In this document: positions 1-8,919 of the stretch, piece after piece | How positions within the stretch are numbered: the stretch's first letter is position 1 | How the letters are laid out: each line of letters starts with the position of its first letter | NCBI GenBank assembly: GCA_945876565.1 | Contig: CAMCOS010000001.1 | Location: forward strand, 62,001 to 126,000 | DNA: 64,000 nt | DNA from: Lautropia mirabilis | Lineage (GTDB): Bacteria > Pseudomonadota > Gammaproteobacteria > Burkholderiales > Burkholderiaceae_B | Reading direction: 5' to 3' | Position numbers and translations under genes: made by a program | The notes under the pieces: model-generated | The model's database searches: none | What the model saw: only the letters and a program-made list of their open reading frames with translations | What the model was told of the DNA's origin: nothing

Positions 1-2
1 TT

Positions 3-416
3 GAAAATGTCTTGATGCCACTGATGGTCAAAGGTGGCAAGCCGAGCGAGGAACAAGCTGCCTGGGCCATGCACTTGCTCGATTCGGTTGGGCTTAAGGG
101 GTTTGAACGCAAAAAACCCAGCCAGCTCTCGGGCGGTCAGCAGCAACGGGTGGCCATCGCCCGCGCACTAGCTAGCCGCCCGGCGCTGCTGCTCGCGGAC
201 GAGCCCACTGGCAACCTCGATACGCAGACAGCTGCACATATCTTTGAATTGCTTCGACACTTCAATCGCGAGTTTGGTTGTGCGGTTCTGATCGTGACCC
301 ACGACCCGCGCTTGTCTGAAACCTGTGATCGCACCATCACGCTAGTCGACGGGCGTTTCACGGGCGATGTGTGGCATAAGCAAAATCTCAATCAGTCTGA
401 CAGCCAGCCGTTTTAG
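3..416 (+). CDS. lolD: LolD-type lipoprotein-releasing ABC ATPase, 3' part only
   Basis: This is the C-terminal 137 codons of an ABC transporter ATPase whose start lies before the window. Reading back in frame gives E-N-V ahead of the first methionines, as in LolD proteins. The signature [15 protein letters not shown] is followed by Walker [13 protein letters not shown] and the switch histidine in VTHD. The GNLD ending and short C-terminus are typical of the LolD/MacB/FtsE group. LolD powers release of outer-membrane lipoproteins from the inner membrane together with LolC/E. The lolC/E genes are expected upstream and are not visible, so the assignment within the group is probable rather than certain. 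Confidence 0.8.
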   Translation, partial: ENVLMPLMVKGGKPSEEQAAWAMHLLDSVGLKGFERKKPSQLSGGQQQRVAIARALASRPALLLADEPTGNLDTQTAAHIFELLRHFNREFGCAVLIVTHDPRLSETCDRTITLVDGRFTGDVWHKQNLNQSDSQPF

Positions 417-470
417 GATCACTGGCAAAGCGTGTCAGGTACGTAGAGACCAGACGCCCTGTACGTTAAA

Positions 471-1610
471 TTAAAGACCGTCCGGGCGGTTGGTTGAATG
501 CGGGAGAGGTTCACTGTGGTGATGAGAACCCGACTCAATCCGCCCCGCCGCTTGTTTATCAAGCTTCAGGTTATAAATCCATTCGCGCCAGATGGCGACC
601 AACAAAGCCATCAACACAGGGCCGACAAACAGACCAACGAGGCCCATCGTTTTAACGCCCCCGATCAAGCCAAAAAACGTCGGCAAAAACGGCAGTTTGA
701 CGGGACCACCAACAAGCCTCGGGCGCAATGTCTTGTCAACAATAAAAAGCTCTACGGAACCCCACACATACAGCCCCACACCGGCAACCACATCACCTGA
801 CCCTATCAAATAAATGGAGACCAGGGTGTAGCAAAGTGGCGCGCCACCAGGCACCATGGCCATCACACCGGTGATCACACCCATGAGCACAGGAGAGGGA
901 AATCCGACGACCCAGTAAGCAATTCCTAGAATGACACCCTCGCCAATCGCAATCAGACCCATGCCGGTTACGGTTGAGCTGACTGTGGCTGGCACTACCC
1001 TGGAAAAGTGCTGCCACCGATTCGGCAAAAGGCGTTCCCCCGCCAAATCGATCTGCTGCGCAAGCACGGAGCCATCCTTGTAGACGAAGAACAAGGCAAT
1101 CAACATAAACAGCACGGTCAATAAAGTGGAGGCGAGGGTTGCTGTGGTGTTAATGGCGACACGGTAGATATCGCCGATGTGCTGGCCACTGAACGCCTGG
1201 ACCCACTCCCCGAGGGCTTGTGGCTTACCGAGGTATGTATTCCAGTGCTGCGCAAGTGAGGGGCCCACGAACGGCAAGTCAATCACCCACTGAGGTGCCG
1301 CCATACCTTCACGATTGGCTAAAAACAACCACTCCCCGAACAGGACAGCCTCGGTCACCGCGTAATAAAGCGCAAATGACAATGGCACCACCAACACCAC
1401 CAACACCACGAGCAGTGCAATGGTTGCGCCCCAGACCGTGCTGCCGCCCACCGCTTGCACGAGCTTTTGATAGAGGGGCCAGCTGGCAAAGCCAATGATG
1501 AGCGCTGCGAGCACTGGCACCAAAAATCCGGCAAAAAAATACACCGCTGCTGCCAGCACCAGCAATAAAAGAACCCGCACCAATGGCGGTATGGTTAACG
1601 GGTTTTGCAT
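471..1610 (-). CDS. AI-2E family transporter (PerM/UPF0118 membrane protein)
   Basis: A 379-aa integral membrane protein with about eight hydrophobic segments. Two lie at the N-terminus, a cluster lies around residues 155-180 and several lie between 210 and 345. The arrangement, with a large loop after the third segment and the late MVPGGAPLCYTL and GGPVKLPFLPTFFGLIGG stretches, fits the AI-2E/PerM exporter family. Members are proposed to export autoinducer-2 or to act as ion antiporters; the substrate here cannot be told. It stands alone on the minus strand, convergent with lolD (54-bp gap) and 83 bp downstream of the dsbC-like gene. Confidence 0.8.
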   Translation of the reverse strand: MQNPLTIPPLVRVLLLLVLAAAVYFFAGFLVPVLAALIIGFASWPLYQKLVQAVGGSTVWGATIALLVVLVVLVVPLSFALYYAVTEAVLFGEWLFLANREGMAAPQWVIDLPFVGPSLAQHWNTYLGKPQALGEWVQAFSGQHIGDIYRVAINTTATLASTLLTVLFMLIALFFVYKDGSVLAQQIDLAGERLLPNRWQHFSRVVPATVSSTVTGMGLIAIGEGVILGIAYWVVGFPSPVLMGVITGVMAMVPGGAPLCYTLVSIYLIGSGDVVAGVGLYVWGSVELFIVDKTLRPRLVGGPVKLPFLPTFFGLIGGVKTMGLVGLFVGPVLMALLVAIWREWIYNLKLDKQAAGRIESGSHHHSEPLPHSTNRPDGL

Positions 1611-1693
1611 CAGTGGTTAGTCACCTTCTCAAGCAATCATTCAGCTAACGCATGGTAGCCGTTAAAGATTAAGACAGTGACTATTTTATGGAG

Positions 1694-2485
1694 CTACTGT
1701 TGCAGACGTTTTTCAAGTTCAGCCTTGGAGATCGCACCCGGCACACGGGAACCATCCGCAAAAAAGATGGCCGGTGTGCCTTGAACCTGCAGATCGCGGC
1801 CTAATTCAAGCAGCTTGTCTATAGGCACATCGCAAGTCATTTTCTCGGGCACCTTGCCTTTAAGCATCCAGGCATCCCAGGCTGCGTCGGGGTCAGCGGC
1901 ACACCAGACATTCTTGACTTTCTCAGTCGAGTCTTCTGACAGGATGGGCAGCATGTAGGTGTAAACCGTGAGGTTATCGATGCCTTCCATGCTGCGGCGC
2001 AATTGCTTGCAATAGCCACAATTGGGATCTTCAAAGAGTGCGATTTTGCGCGAACCATCGCCACGCACCTGGGTGATCGCGAGCTCTTTGGGCAATGCAT
2101 CAAAGTTAATGCGCGCCAGCTCCTCCAGGCGCTTTTCTGTCAGATCCATGCGCGTAGCTGCATCGATCAAGTGACCGTCAAGCACATAGTTCACCCCCTG
2201 ATCGGTGTAAACCAGACTAGTGCCAATTTGCACTTCGAACAACCCAAAAGGTGCGTATCGCACCTCGCTCACCGGCATATTGCCAAAGCGCTCGCTAAAC
2301 ACTTTCTTAACGACCTCCGTGGTTGCATCGCTTTGACCAACTTTGCTGTCAACCGCAACTGGATTGATTGCAAGTGCCTGCTCGGCAGCTGGGGCCGGTG
2401 CTGCGGCGGGGGCTTGCGTCTGGGCCATCACCAGCGGCATGGACGAGACGATAGACACGGCCAAAAGATGTTTGAGGATATTCAT
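1694..2485 (-). CDS. dsbC: DsbC/DsbG-type periplasmic thiol:disulfide isomerase
   Basis: A 263-aa secreted protein. A Sec signal peptide covers about residues 1-21, ending near VMAQ, and is followed by an Ala/Pro-rich linker of about 20 residues. A DsbC-type dimerisation domain (about 40-110) and a thioredoxin-fold domain come next. The active site is CGYC (in DPNCGYCKQL, about residue 155) and the cis-Pro loop is GTPAIFF near the C-terminus. DsbC isomerises wrong disulfides in periplasmic proteins and is kept reduced by DsbD. The Ala/Pro linker after the signal peptide is longer than usual. DsbG is the alternative assignment. Confidence 0.85.
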   Translation of the reverse strand: MNILKHLLAVSIVSSMPLVMAQTQAPAAAPAPAAEQALAINPVAVDSKVGQSDATTEVVKKVFSERFGNMPVSEVRYAPFGLFEVQIGTSLVYTDQGVNYVLDGHLIDAATRMDLTEKRLEELARINFDALPKELAITQVRGDGSRKIALFEDPNCGYCKQLRRSMEGIDNLTVYTYMLPILSEDSTEKVKNVWCAADPDAAWDAWMLKGKVPEKMTCDVPIDKLLELGRDLQVQGTPAIFFADGSRVPGAISKAELEKRLQQ

Positions 2486-2509
2486 CAGGTCTCCTGTACT
2501 TGGACTCGA

Positions 2510-3685
2510 CTAAGCCGAGCGTGATGCTGCCTCAATGAGCAGCCGTTTAATCATGGGCACTCGGTCAACCAGACTCATGCCTGCATTCCTGAGCCAAGGC
2601 AATGGTGGCGTTGTCTGGTCAAACAGACGCTTTAAGCCGTCGGTGACCAAACGCATTTCCAGCGTTGCCTGCGCGCAAGCGCGCCGGTAACGCCGTAACA
2701 CCGTAGGATCGCCAGATGGCAAAAAAGGTTCACGTGCCGTGACAACCTCGACCAAATCGCGCGCATCTGCCAGCCCGAGGTTCAAACCTTGACCTGCCAA
2801 TGGGTGAACGCGGTGAGCTGCATCGCCCACAAGGGCCACCTTCGGCCCAATCATGGGTGATTTGGCGAGCGTCAGCGCAAACCCATGCAATGGGCTGCGC
2901 AAGCGCAGGCGGCCGAGCCGCCCGCGCGTGGCTTTGCCGAGCGACTCCGCGAGCTCTTGACGTTGGCGCTCGGGCGACATCGCGAGCAAGGCATCTGCAT
3001 AGGCTGTCTTTAAGGACCACACCATCGAGACCTGATGGCCATCATCGCTGTCTGGCATCGGTAAAACGCCTAGCACCCCTTCAGGCCTGAACCATTGAAA
3101 TGCACTGCCCTGATGCGCAAACTCGGTCGTCAAATGACCGACCACACCGACGGCATCGTAAGCGGTCTCATCGTATACCAAACCGGCAAGCTCACGCAGT
3201 TTTGAGCGCACACCGTCAGCACCAACCCAAAGGTCAGCGACAAGCACTTGGCCATGGCCCGTGCGAGCGCATCCCCCGTCAAACGTCTCAAGCGTGTCTT
3301 CTACCCAGCGAACACCATAAACCATCAATGCCTGTTGCAGCACTCGCTCAATCTCACCCGACTCCACAATCCAGGTCAATGACGTCTGCGCTGCCTGCCA
3401 AGCGCGCAAGTAGAGCGCGCCGAACGTGTCTGCCTTGATCTCCATCGCTTCAACCCGAGTGACACGCTCAGCGTTCATGAGCGACCAAACACCGAGACCA
3501 GACAGAAAGACCTGGCTGGCCGCAGAAATGGCATAGACGCGCGAATGAAAGGTGTTTCGGTCCATGGGCGGCAGCTTTGGCGCCGGACCAAGCAACAGCA
3601 AGTCTTTAACACCGGCACGCGCTAACCCCAGCGCGGTGGCCATCCCCACAATGCCCGCACCACAGACGACTACCTCGTGTTTCAT
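2510..3685 (-). CDS. UbiH/UbiF/VisC-family FAD-dependent hydroxylase
   Basis: A 391-aa flavoprotein monooxygenase. The dinucleotide-binding GxGxxG motif is at the N-terminus (VVVCGAGIVGMATALGLA), the central DG motif is WVGADGVRSKLRE, and the second FAD motif is VALVGDAAHRVHPLAGQGLN. These are the three landmarks of the ubiquinone-ring hydroxylases (UbiH, UbiF, UbiI, VisC). Which ring position it modifies cannot be read from sequence. The ATG at 3685 is chosen because it begins the Rossmann strand and overlaps the mltA stop as ATGA, implying translational coupling. A longer frame to 3787 lies wholly inside mltA and has no homologous look. Confidence 0.85.
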   Translation of the reverse strand: MKHEVVVCGAGIVGMATALGLARAGVKDLLLLGPAPKLPPMDRNTFHSRVYAISAASQVFLSGLGVWSLMNAERVTRVEAMEIKADTFGALYLRAWQAAQTSLTWIVESGEIERVLQQALMVYGVRWVEDTLETFDGGCARTGHGQVLVADLWVGADGVRSKLRELAGLVYDETAYDAVGVVGHLTTEFAHQGSAFQWFRPEGVLGVLPMPDSDDGHQVSMVWSLKTAYADALLAMSPERQRQELAESLGKATRGRLGRLRLRSPLHGFALTLAKSPMIGPKVALVGDAAHRVHPLAGQGLNLGLADARDLVEVVTAREPFLPSGDPTVLRRYRRACAQATLEMRLVTDGLKRLFDQTTPPLPWLRNAGMSLVDRVPMIKRLLIEAASRSA

Positions 3686-4989
3686 TGTGCGCTCGGTGCT
3701 CCTGCAGATTTGGGCCAAAGCAACCACATCTGACCAGACTGCTTCATGCGCCCGGCCAAGGCACCCGCCTGTTCGCCAAAGCCCCAAAAGTAATCCGTTC
3801 GCGCAGCGCCCTTGATCGCGGTGCCCGTGTCTTGGGCAAACACCATGCGATCCAAAGGCTGTTTGGACGATGGCATGGTTGTCATCAGATAAACCGGTGT
3901 ACCTAATGGAACAAACTCGGTGTCCACCGCGATCGAACGCTGCTCACCCAGCGGTATACCGTAAGAGCCTTTGGGCCCCTCGCTCGGGTCGACAATCACC
4001 TCTTCCCTGAAAAACACCACAGCCGGATTGGCGTTGAGCATCTCCTGCACGCGCTGAGGATTTTTCTTAGCCCAGGCACGAATGTTTTGCATGGATGCCT
4101 GGTCTAGCGTGATCTCGCCTTGATCGACCAACCAACGTCCGATCGATCGATAAGGATGACCGTTGTGATTGGCGTAGGCCAGGCGAATGGTCGTGCCCGC
4201 ATCAGGACCCTCAGCCAAATACACGCGTCCAGAGCCCTGCACCTGCAAGAAAAAATTATCAACAGGATCATTGATCCATACGATGGTGGGTGGCTGGCGT
4301 GCGGGGTCACTCAAATCGGTTCGGCTGTCATACGGCACCACCCGATTGCCATCTAGCTTGCCACGCACCCGTTTGCCAGCAAGTTCCGGATAGAGCGAGC
4401 CCAGATCAATGTTTAACAAATCGTTAGGCACTTCATGCAGCGGCCACTGATAGGCACCCTGACGCACGCGCGAGCCTTGCACCAGCGGCTCGTAATAGCC
4501 CGTGACCATGCCACTGGCTATCTTGCCTGGCGCGGACTCTAGCTTCCAGGGCACTAAGTACGTCTGCAAAAAGCGACGCACGGCAAAACCATCGCTTGCA
4601 TTCGGTGCGGTGGCAGGATTTAAGGCCGCAGAGCAAACCGAATGCCAAACCCGCGGATTCGCTCTGGCCGGGCGGGCAAGATTACCGCCGGTTGGTCGCA
4701 TCAAGCCGCGACAATTTCGCACGAAATTAGCCCAGTAATTCTTTAAGTCATCGCTCTGCCAGCCAGGCACATTGTCCCAGGCAACCTGCACATACTGCCC
4801 CTTGAGGGCACGCGGTTTCTCGGCAGGCAGACTACTTAACGGCGGCACACGAAACGAACTCACCTGTGCTTCGGGCGCGGGCGGTACCGAGGCAGGGGTG
4901 ACATCACGCGGCGCGCTCGAGCAACCAGCCAGAATGGTGGCTGTCAACACGGTTAAACCCAAAAGCGACTGTCTGGCTGTCAGCCTCAT
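3682..4989 (-). CDS. mltA: Membrane-bound lytic murein transglycosylase A
   Basis: About 435 aa. The N-terminus is a lipoprotein signal with lipobox LAGC, so it should be anchored to the outer membrane. The MltA barrel domain follows, with GMVTGYYEPLVQGSR and the long segment around DNFFLQVQGSGRVYLAEG. The C-terminal 3D domain contains AQDTGTAIKGAARTDYFWG, whose aspartates are the family's hallmark, including the catalytic Asp. It cleaves the MurNAc-GlcNAc bond with formation of 1,6-anhydro-MurNAc. The start at 4989 is preferred over 5001 because the AAGGA sequence lies about 11 nt ahead of it and directly abuts the earlier ATG. It overlaps the UbiH-like gene by 4 bp. Confidence 0.9.
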   Translation of the reverse strand: MRLTARQSLLGLTVLTATILAGCSSAPRDVTPASVPPAPEAQVSSFRVPPLSSLPAEKPRALKGQYVQVAWDNVPGWQSDDLKNYWANFVRNCRGLMRPTGGNLARPARANPRVWHSVCSAALNPATAPNASDGFAVRRFLQTYLVPWKLESAPGKIASGMVTGYYEPLVQGSRVRQGAYQWPLHEVPNDLLNIDLGSLYPELAGKRVRGKLDGNRVVPYDSRTDLSDPARQPPTIVWINDPVDNFFLQVQGSGRVYLAEGPDAGTTIRLAYANHNGHPYRSIGRWLVDQGEITLDQASMQNIRAWAKKNPQRVQEMLNANPAVVFFREEVIVDPSEGPKGSYGIPLGEQRSIAVDTEFVPLGTPVYLMTTMPSSKQPLDRMVFAQDTGTAIKGAARTDYFWGFGEQAGALAGRMKQSGQMWLLWPKSAGAPSAQ

Positions 4990-5009
4990 GGTGCAGATCA
5001 TCCTTTGGC

Positions 5010-5384
5010 TTAATGCAAAGTGCGTGGCATGGCCAGCACAAATTCTGCAACACGGACCTCAAAAGGCTGACCATCATCGCCAACACACAAGTAGCTGCCA
5101 CGCATGCTGCCAACGGGTGTTTGGAGCGGACAGCCGCTGGTGTACTCAAAGGTCTCGCCCGGCGCAAGCAACGGTTGTTGACCAACCACACCCAAGCCTC
5201 GAACATCCTGACGCTGATTGTTGCCATCCACAATAATCCAGTGACGGCTAATGACTTGCGCTGGCTGCTGTCCGGTGTTGGTGATGCGCACGGTATAGGC
5301 AAAAAAGTACTGCCGCTGCGCTGGATCAGACTGCTCGGGTAAAAACCGGGACTGCACTTGCACAGTAATCTCGTAAGGTTTCAC
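5010..5384 (-). CDS. apaG: ApaG protein (Co2+/Mg2+ efflux-associated)
   Basis: A 124-aa single-domain protein matching ApaG over its whole length. It has the N-terminal VQVQSRFLPEQSDP, FFAYTVRITNTG, the RHWIIVDGNN strand, and the conserved TSGCPLQTPVGSMRGSY block. ApaG has a fibronectin-III-like beta fold and is linked genetically to magnesium/cobalt resistance and diadenosine tetraphosphate metabolism; its biochemistry is unsettled. It is the first gene of the minus-strand run apaG-mltA-ubiH-like (20 bp to the mltA start) and is divergent from rpe. Confidence 0.92.
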   Translation of the reverse strand: MKPYEITVQVQSRFLPEQSDPAQRQYFFAYTVRITNTGQQPAQVISRHWIIVDGNNQRQDVRGLGVVGQQPLLAPGETFEYTSGCPLQTPVGSMRGSYLCVGDDGQPFEVRVAEFVLAMPRTLH

Positions 5385-5423
5385 GCTGGTTTTTCCTGAA
5401 AAACCGTTTAAAACGGCTCGAAT

Positions 5424-5456
5424 ACTGACAATTGACTGCTACTGACAATTGACTGC
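5424..5456. repeat. Tandem direct repeat in the apaG-rpe divergent promoter region
   Basis: The 16-bp unit ACTGACAATTGACTGC occurs twice, at 5424-5439 and 5441-5456. It is preceded by a short hairpin CCGTTT-A-AAACGG. A CATAAT hexamer at 5457-5462 could be the -10 of rpe, but its spacing from the TTGACT at 5432 is 19 bp, so the promoter call is weak. The repeat may be an operator or simple slippage. Confidence 0.5.
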
Positions 5457-5492
5457 CATAATCAAGCTTTGGCTCCGACAGTGCATTACACC

Positions 5493-6203
5493 ATGACTAC
5501 ACATCGACCCCTACCCAAAGCCCGCCTCGCTCCCAGCATTTTATCCGCCGACTTCACCCGACTGGGTGAAGAGGTCAACAATGTGCTTAAAGCCGGGGCT
5601 GATTGGATCCATTTCGACGTCATGGACAACCACTTTGTTCCCAACCTGACATTTGGGCCAATGATCTGCCAGGCCTTGCGCCCCATCACCGAGGCCACGA
5701 TTGACGTGCACCTGATGGTTGAGCCCGTAGACGCGTTGATTCCAATGTTTGCCATGGCAGGTGCCAACGTCATTACCTTTCATCCGGAGGCCTCACATCA
5801 CGTTCACCGAACTTTGGCGCTGATTCGCGACCATGGCTGTAAAGCCGGCCTGGTGTTTAACCCAGCCACATCACTGGCATGGATGGATCACGTCATGGAT
5901 CAACTCGACATCGTGTTGCTGATGTCGGTCAACCCAGGCTTTGGTGGACAGTCGTTTATCGAGTCTACCCTGCCCAAGCTACGCGAAGCGCGCCAACGGA
6001 TCAACCAACACCTCGACAGCGGCGGCCAACCGATTGCGCTCGAAGTCGACGGCGGTGTCAAGACAGACAACATCGGTCGCATCCGCGAGGCGGGTGCTGA
6101 CACGTTTGTTGCAGGCTCTGCCATTTTTGGGAAGGCTGATTACGCCGCGGTCATTGCGCAGATGCGCCAAGCCATCGCTGACGCGGACGCCAAACAGGCA
6201 TGA
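5493..6203 (+). CDS. rpe: Ribulose-phosphate 3-epimerase
   Basis: A 236-aa TIM-barrel enzyme that interconverts D-ribulose 5-phosphate and D-xylulose 5-phosphate in the pentose phosphate pathway or Calvin cycle. Signatures are [17 protein letters not shown], the metal/substrate motif [39 protein letters not shown] and the catalytic-Asp stretch [12 protein letters not shown]. The ATG at 5493 is preferred to an in-frame TTG at 5469. The stop overlaps the gph start as ATGA. Confidence 0.95.
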   Translation: MTTHRPLPKARLAPSILSADFTRLGEEVNNVLKAGADWIHFDVMDNHFVPNLTFGPMICQALRPITEATIDVHLMVEPVDALIPMFAMAGANVITFHPEASHHVHRTLALIRDHGCKAGLVFNPATSLAWMDHVMDQLDIVLLMSVNPGFGGQSFIESTLPKLREARQRINQHLDSGGQPIALEVDGGVKTDNIGRIREAGADTFVAGSAIFGKADYAAVIAQMRQAIADADAKQA

Positions 6204-6916
6204 AAACCCAGTTCAACCAAAGCAACGGCTGGCAGGCCGTGTTGCTTGATCTTGATGGCACCTTGCTAGACACCTTGCCAGATTTAGCGGCATCGGCCAA
6301 TGAAGCACGCCAAGCGCTGGGCATGACCTTGCTGGATGAATCGTTGATTCGAACGTTTGTGGGCAAGGGTGCAGACAATCTCGTGCGCAGAACCCTGGCC
6401 GGATCACTAGACGGGCCAGAACCTGAGCCCGCACTGTTTGAGCGCGCGCGCGGCGTATTTTTTGAGCATTACCGCGCCACCAACGGTGATAGGGCGATAC
6501 TGTATCCAGGCGTGCTCGAAGGCCTGGAAGAACTAATGGCCATGGGCATTCCAATGGCAGTGGTCACCAACAAGCCCTACGACTTCAGCGTGCCTTTGCT
6601 TGAACGATCCGACTTGATGCGTTTCGTGCGCGTGGTCATCGGTGGTGACACCTGCGCCCGGCGCAAACCGGACCCAGAGCCAATCCTGCATGCCTGCGCG
6701 CGGCTTAACTGTGATCCAACAGCTACGCTGACCATTGGGGACTCCATAAACGATGCCTTGGCAGCCAAGGCTGCTGGTTGTGCGGTGCTTGCCGTGCCTT
6801 ACGGCTACAACGAAGGAAACCCGGTCACAGAGCTGCCGGTCGATGGTATAGTTGAAACTCTATTAGAGGCCGCTAGGTGGTTACGACAAAACCGTCCGCT
6901 CCAACAAAACCTTTAG
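6200..6916 (+). CDS. gph: Phosphoglycolate phosphatase (HAD superfamily)
   Basis: A 238-aa HAD hydrolase. Motif I is [11 protein letters not shown] with the nucleophile Asp, motif II is the VVTNKP threonine, motif III is the lysine in RRKPDPEPI, and motif IV is [15 protein letters not shown]. The cap domain is helical (subclass I). Gph removes 2-phosphoglycolate from DNA repair and oxygenase activity. It is translationally coupled to rpe, and in many beta- and gammaproteobacteria rpe-gph sits directly before trpE, as here. Confidence 0.93.
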   Translation: MKTQFNQSNGWQAVLLDLDGTLLDTLPDLAASANEARQALGMTLLDESLIRTFVGKGADNLVRRTLAGSLDGPEPEPALFERARGVFFEHYRATNGDRAILYPGVLEGLEELMAMGIPMAVVTNKPYDFSVPLLERSDLMRFVRVVIGGDTCARRKPDPEPILHACARLNCDPTATLTIGDSINDALAAKAAGCAVLAVPYGYNEGNPVTELPVDGIVETLLEAARWLRQNRPLQQNL

Positions 6917-6952
6917 ACGCGTTGACTGTACAACTGAGCTCACCAAAAGACG

Positions 6953-7024
6953 ATGAAACTGCAAGCCTTGTCGATCACATCAACTGGTACCTGCTGGTGC
7001 TGGTGGCGTTTGTCTAACGGGTAG
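6953..7024 (+). CDS. trpL: trp operon leader peptide, 23 aa
   Basis: A short open frame between gph and trpE reads M-K-L-Q-A-L-S-I-T-S-T-G-T then C-W-C-W-W and R-L-S-N-G. Three Trp codons fall within four positions (6995 TGG, 6998 TGC, 7001 TGG, 7004 TGG). Such Trp-rich leaders upstream of a terminator hairpin are the hallmark of ribosome-mediated transcription attenuation. The Shine-Dalgarno is weak (AAAAGA). No such protein is expected to accumulate. It is too short for standard gene callers. Confidence 0.8.
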   Translation: MKLQALSITSTGTCWCWWRLSNG

Positions 7025-7068
7025 GCCCGCGGCACTGGTCAAGCAGCACGATCAATACAACGTACACG

Positions 7069-7099
7069 AGCCCGCCCTTTAACCGGTCGGGCTTTTTTA
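7069..7099 (+). terminator. trp attenuator-type intrinsic terminator
   Basis: The stem AGCCCG (7069-7074) pairs with CGGGCT (7088-7093). It can be extended inward by two pairs across one mismatch, and a run of six T follows from 7093. It lies 45 bp after the leader-peptide stop and 93 bp before trpE, where an attenuator is expected. I did not resolve a convincing antiterminator pairing by eye. Confidence 0.75.
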
Positions 7100-7191
7100 T
7101 TGCGTTATTTATTACCTCATTGATTAACTAAAAAACTCAAATACGCTCCAAAGTCCGGCCCTAAAGCAAACTAATACAAAGTGAATCCGCC

Positions 7192-8718
7192 ATGACAGAA
7201 ATTGAATTTAATGCGCTTGCCAAACAGGGATACAACCGGATACCACTGGTGGCTGAGACCTATGCCGATCTCGACACGCCACTGGCCATCTACTTAAAGC
7301 TCGCCAACACGGGCGCAGGCAATGGCCAATACTCCTGCTTGCTGGAGTCCGTGGTCGGTGGCGAGCGATTTGGGCGCTACTCCTTCATTGGATTGCCAGC
7401 GCGCACCATCATTTGCGCGCGCGGTCAAACCACCGAAATCGTCACCGATGACAAGGTGGTCGAGACTCACGCGGGCGACCCGCTACAGTTCATTTCAGAC
7501 TACCAAGCGCGTTTCAAAGTAGCGCTGCGTCCAGGCATGCCCCGATTTGCCGGTGGTTTGGCCGGGTATTTCGGGTATGACACCGTGCGGCATATTGAGC
7601 CACGATTGGGGCCAGCAAACAAGTCCTTTCCTGACGGCATGGGAGAAGGCCCGCCGGACTTGTTGTTACTGCACGTTGATGAACTGGTCATTGTTGACAA
7701 CGTCGCGGGTCGAACCTACCTCTTGGTCTATGCAGACCCTGCCGTGCCAGAAGCCTACAACAAAGCTCAACAGCGGCTCAAAGAGCTGCGCATCAAACTG
7801 CGCAAACCAGTTGACATTCCATATAGCCATGCGAGTGTGGTGACCGAAGAAGTTCGCAGCTTTGATAAAGAAGACTATCTGGCCGCAGTGCGCAAGGCCA
7901 AGACCTACATCGAGGCCGGTGACCTGATGCAAGTGCAAGTCGGTCAAGTGATTGCCAAGCCATTTAGAGACTCGCCGCTGTCACTTTACCGGGCGCTGCG
8001 TTCATTGAACCCATCGCCCTATATGTACTTCTGGAATTTTGGAGACTTTCAAGTCGTTGGTGCTTCACCAGAGATCTTAGTCAGACAAGAGATTGTTCCA
8101 GGCGCATCGACTGAAGCGCCGCAGACTGAGGTCACGATTCGGCCACTGGCTGGCACCCGACGTCGTGGTGGCACACCTGAGGAAGATGCGGCACTTGCCC
8201 AAGAACTGATGGCCGACCCCAAAGAGCGGGCCGAGCACGTCATGTTGATTGATCTGGCGCGCAACGATGTGGGGCGCGTCGCCAAGACGGGTTCCGTCAA
8301 AGTGACTGACACCATGGTCATTGAACGCTACTCACATGTGATGCACCTGGTGTCAAACGTCACCGGTAGACTCGCCCCCGGCATGAGCAACATGGATGTG
8401 CTGCGCGCCACTTTCCCGGCCGGCACCCTCACGGGCGCACCCAAGGTCAGGGCCATGGAAATTATTGACGAGCTCGAGCCAGTCAAACGCGGCATTTATG
8501 GTGGCGCAGCTGGCTACTTGAGCTACGGTGGCGAAATGGATGTGGCCATTGCCATTCGCACGGGCATCATCCAGGACGGCATGCTCTACGTACAAGCGGC
8601 CGCCGGCATCGTGGCTGACTCCGACCCAGAAAAAGAATGGATGGAAACTGAAGTCAAAGCACGCGCGGTGCTGCGCGCTGCCGAACAAGTTCAGAATGGC
8701 CTGGACAGCCCCATCTAA
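7192..8718 (+). CDS. trpE: Anthranilate synthase component I
   Basis: A 508-aa chorismate-utilising enzyme that makes anthranilate from chorismate with the TrpG amidotransferase. The N-terminal tryptophan-binding element LLESVVGGERFGRYSFIG is present. The C-terminal chorismate-binding core contains LMQVQVGQVIAK, NPSPYMYFWNFGDFQVVGASPE, RPLAGTRRRGGTPEED, HVMLIDLARNDVGRV, FPAGTLTGAPKVRAMEIID and GIYGGAAGYLSYGG. Normally trpG follows closely; here a 32-kb element separates them. Regulation is probably by the leader peptide and attenuator at 6953-7099. Confidence 0.97.
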   Translation: MTEIEFNALAKQGYNRIPLVAETYADLDTPLAIYLKLANTGAGNGQYSCLLESVVGGERFGRYSFIGLPARTIICARGQTTEIVTDDKVVETHAGDPLQFISDYQARFKVALRPGMPRFAGGLAGYFGYDTVRHIEPRLGPANKSFPDGMGEGPPDLLLLHVDELVIVDNVAGRTYLLVYADPAVPEAYNKAQQRLKELRIKLRKPVDIPYSHASVVTEEVRSFDKEDYLAAVRKAKTYIEAGDLMQVQVGQVIAKPFRDSPLSLYRALRSLNPSPYMYFWNFGDFQVVGASPEILVRQEIVPGASTEAPQTEVTIRPLAGTRRRGGTPEEDAALAQELMADPKERAEHVMLIDLARNDVGRVAKTGSVKVTDTMVIERYSHVMHLVSNVTGRLAPGMSNMDVLRATFPAGTLTGAPKVRAMEIIDELEPVKRGIYGGAAGYLSYGGEMDVAIAIRTGIIQDGMLYVQAAAGIVADSDPEKEWMETEVKARAVLRAAEQVQNGLDSPI

Positions 8719-8744
8719 GCACTGACCTTACAAGCGAGACCATC

Positions 8745-8774
8745 ATGCTGCTCATGCTCGAGAATTGTAATTAG
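8745..8774 (+). pseudogene. Remnant of trpG 5' end (attL)
   Basis: Ten codons starting ATG at 8745 read M-L-L-M-L-E-N-C-N-stop. The real TrpG at 41161 starts M-L-L-M-I-D-N-Y-D. At the DNA level 22 of 30 positions match (18 of the first 22). It lies 26 bp after the trpE stop, where trpG would be expected in an uninterrupted operon. I read it as the left attachment junction left by integration into the trpG start; the mismatches suggest it is part host and part element sequence. Confidence 0.75.
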
Positions 8775-8881
8775 CATTCGCCGACTTTCGCGATCATTCA
8801 GAAACACGGTTTCTCTCTGTAACCACAGTATTTACTGCCTTCGCAGACTTTCACCCGCATTCGGTGACAGCCGGCAAAAAA

Positions 8882-8918
8882 CCGGATAAGCTGCCGGATA
8901 ACAATTGCTGTTATCCGG
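8882..8918. repeat. CCGGATAA repeat cluster and inverted repeat at the integrase start
   Basis: CCGGATAAG (8882-8890) and CCGGATAAC (8894-8902) are direct copies. The second forms a perfect 9-bp inverted repeat with GTTATCCGG (8910-8918) across a 7-nt loop, ending just before the integrase ATG. A further copy, CCGGATAAA, lies at 41100-41108 near the other island end. They could be integrase arm-binding sites or an operator for int. Nothing else is recognisable between 8775 and 8881. Confidence 0.55.
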
Positions 8919-8919
8919 T

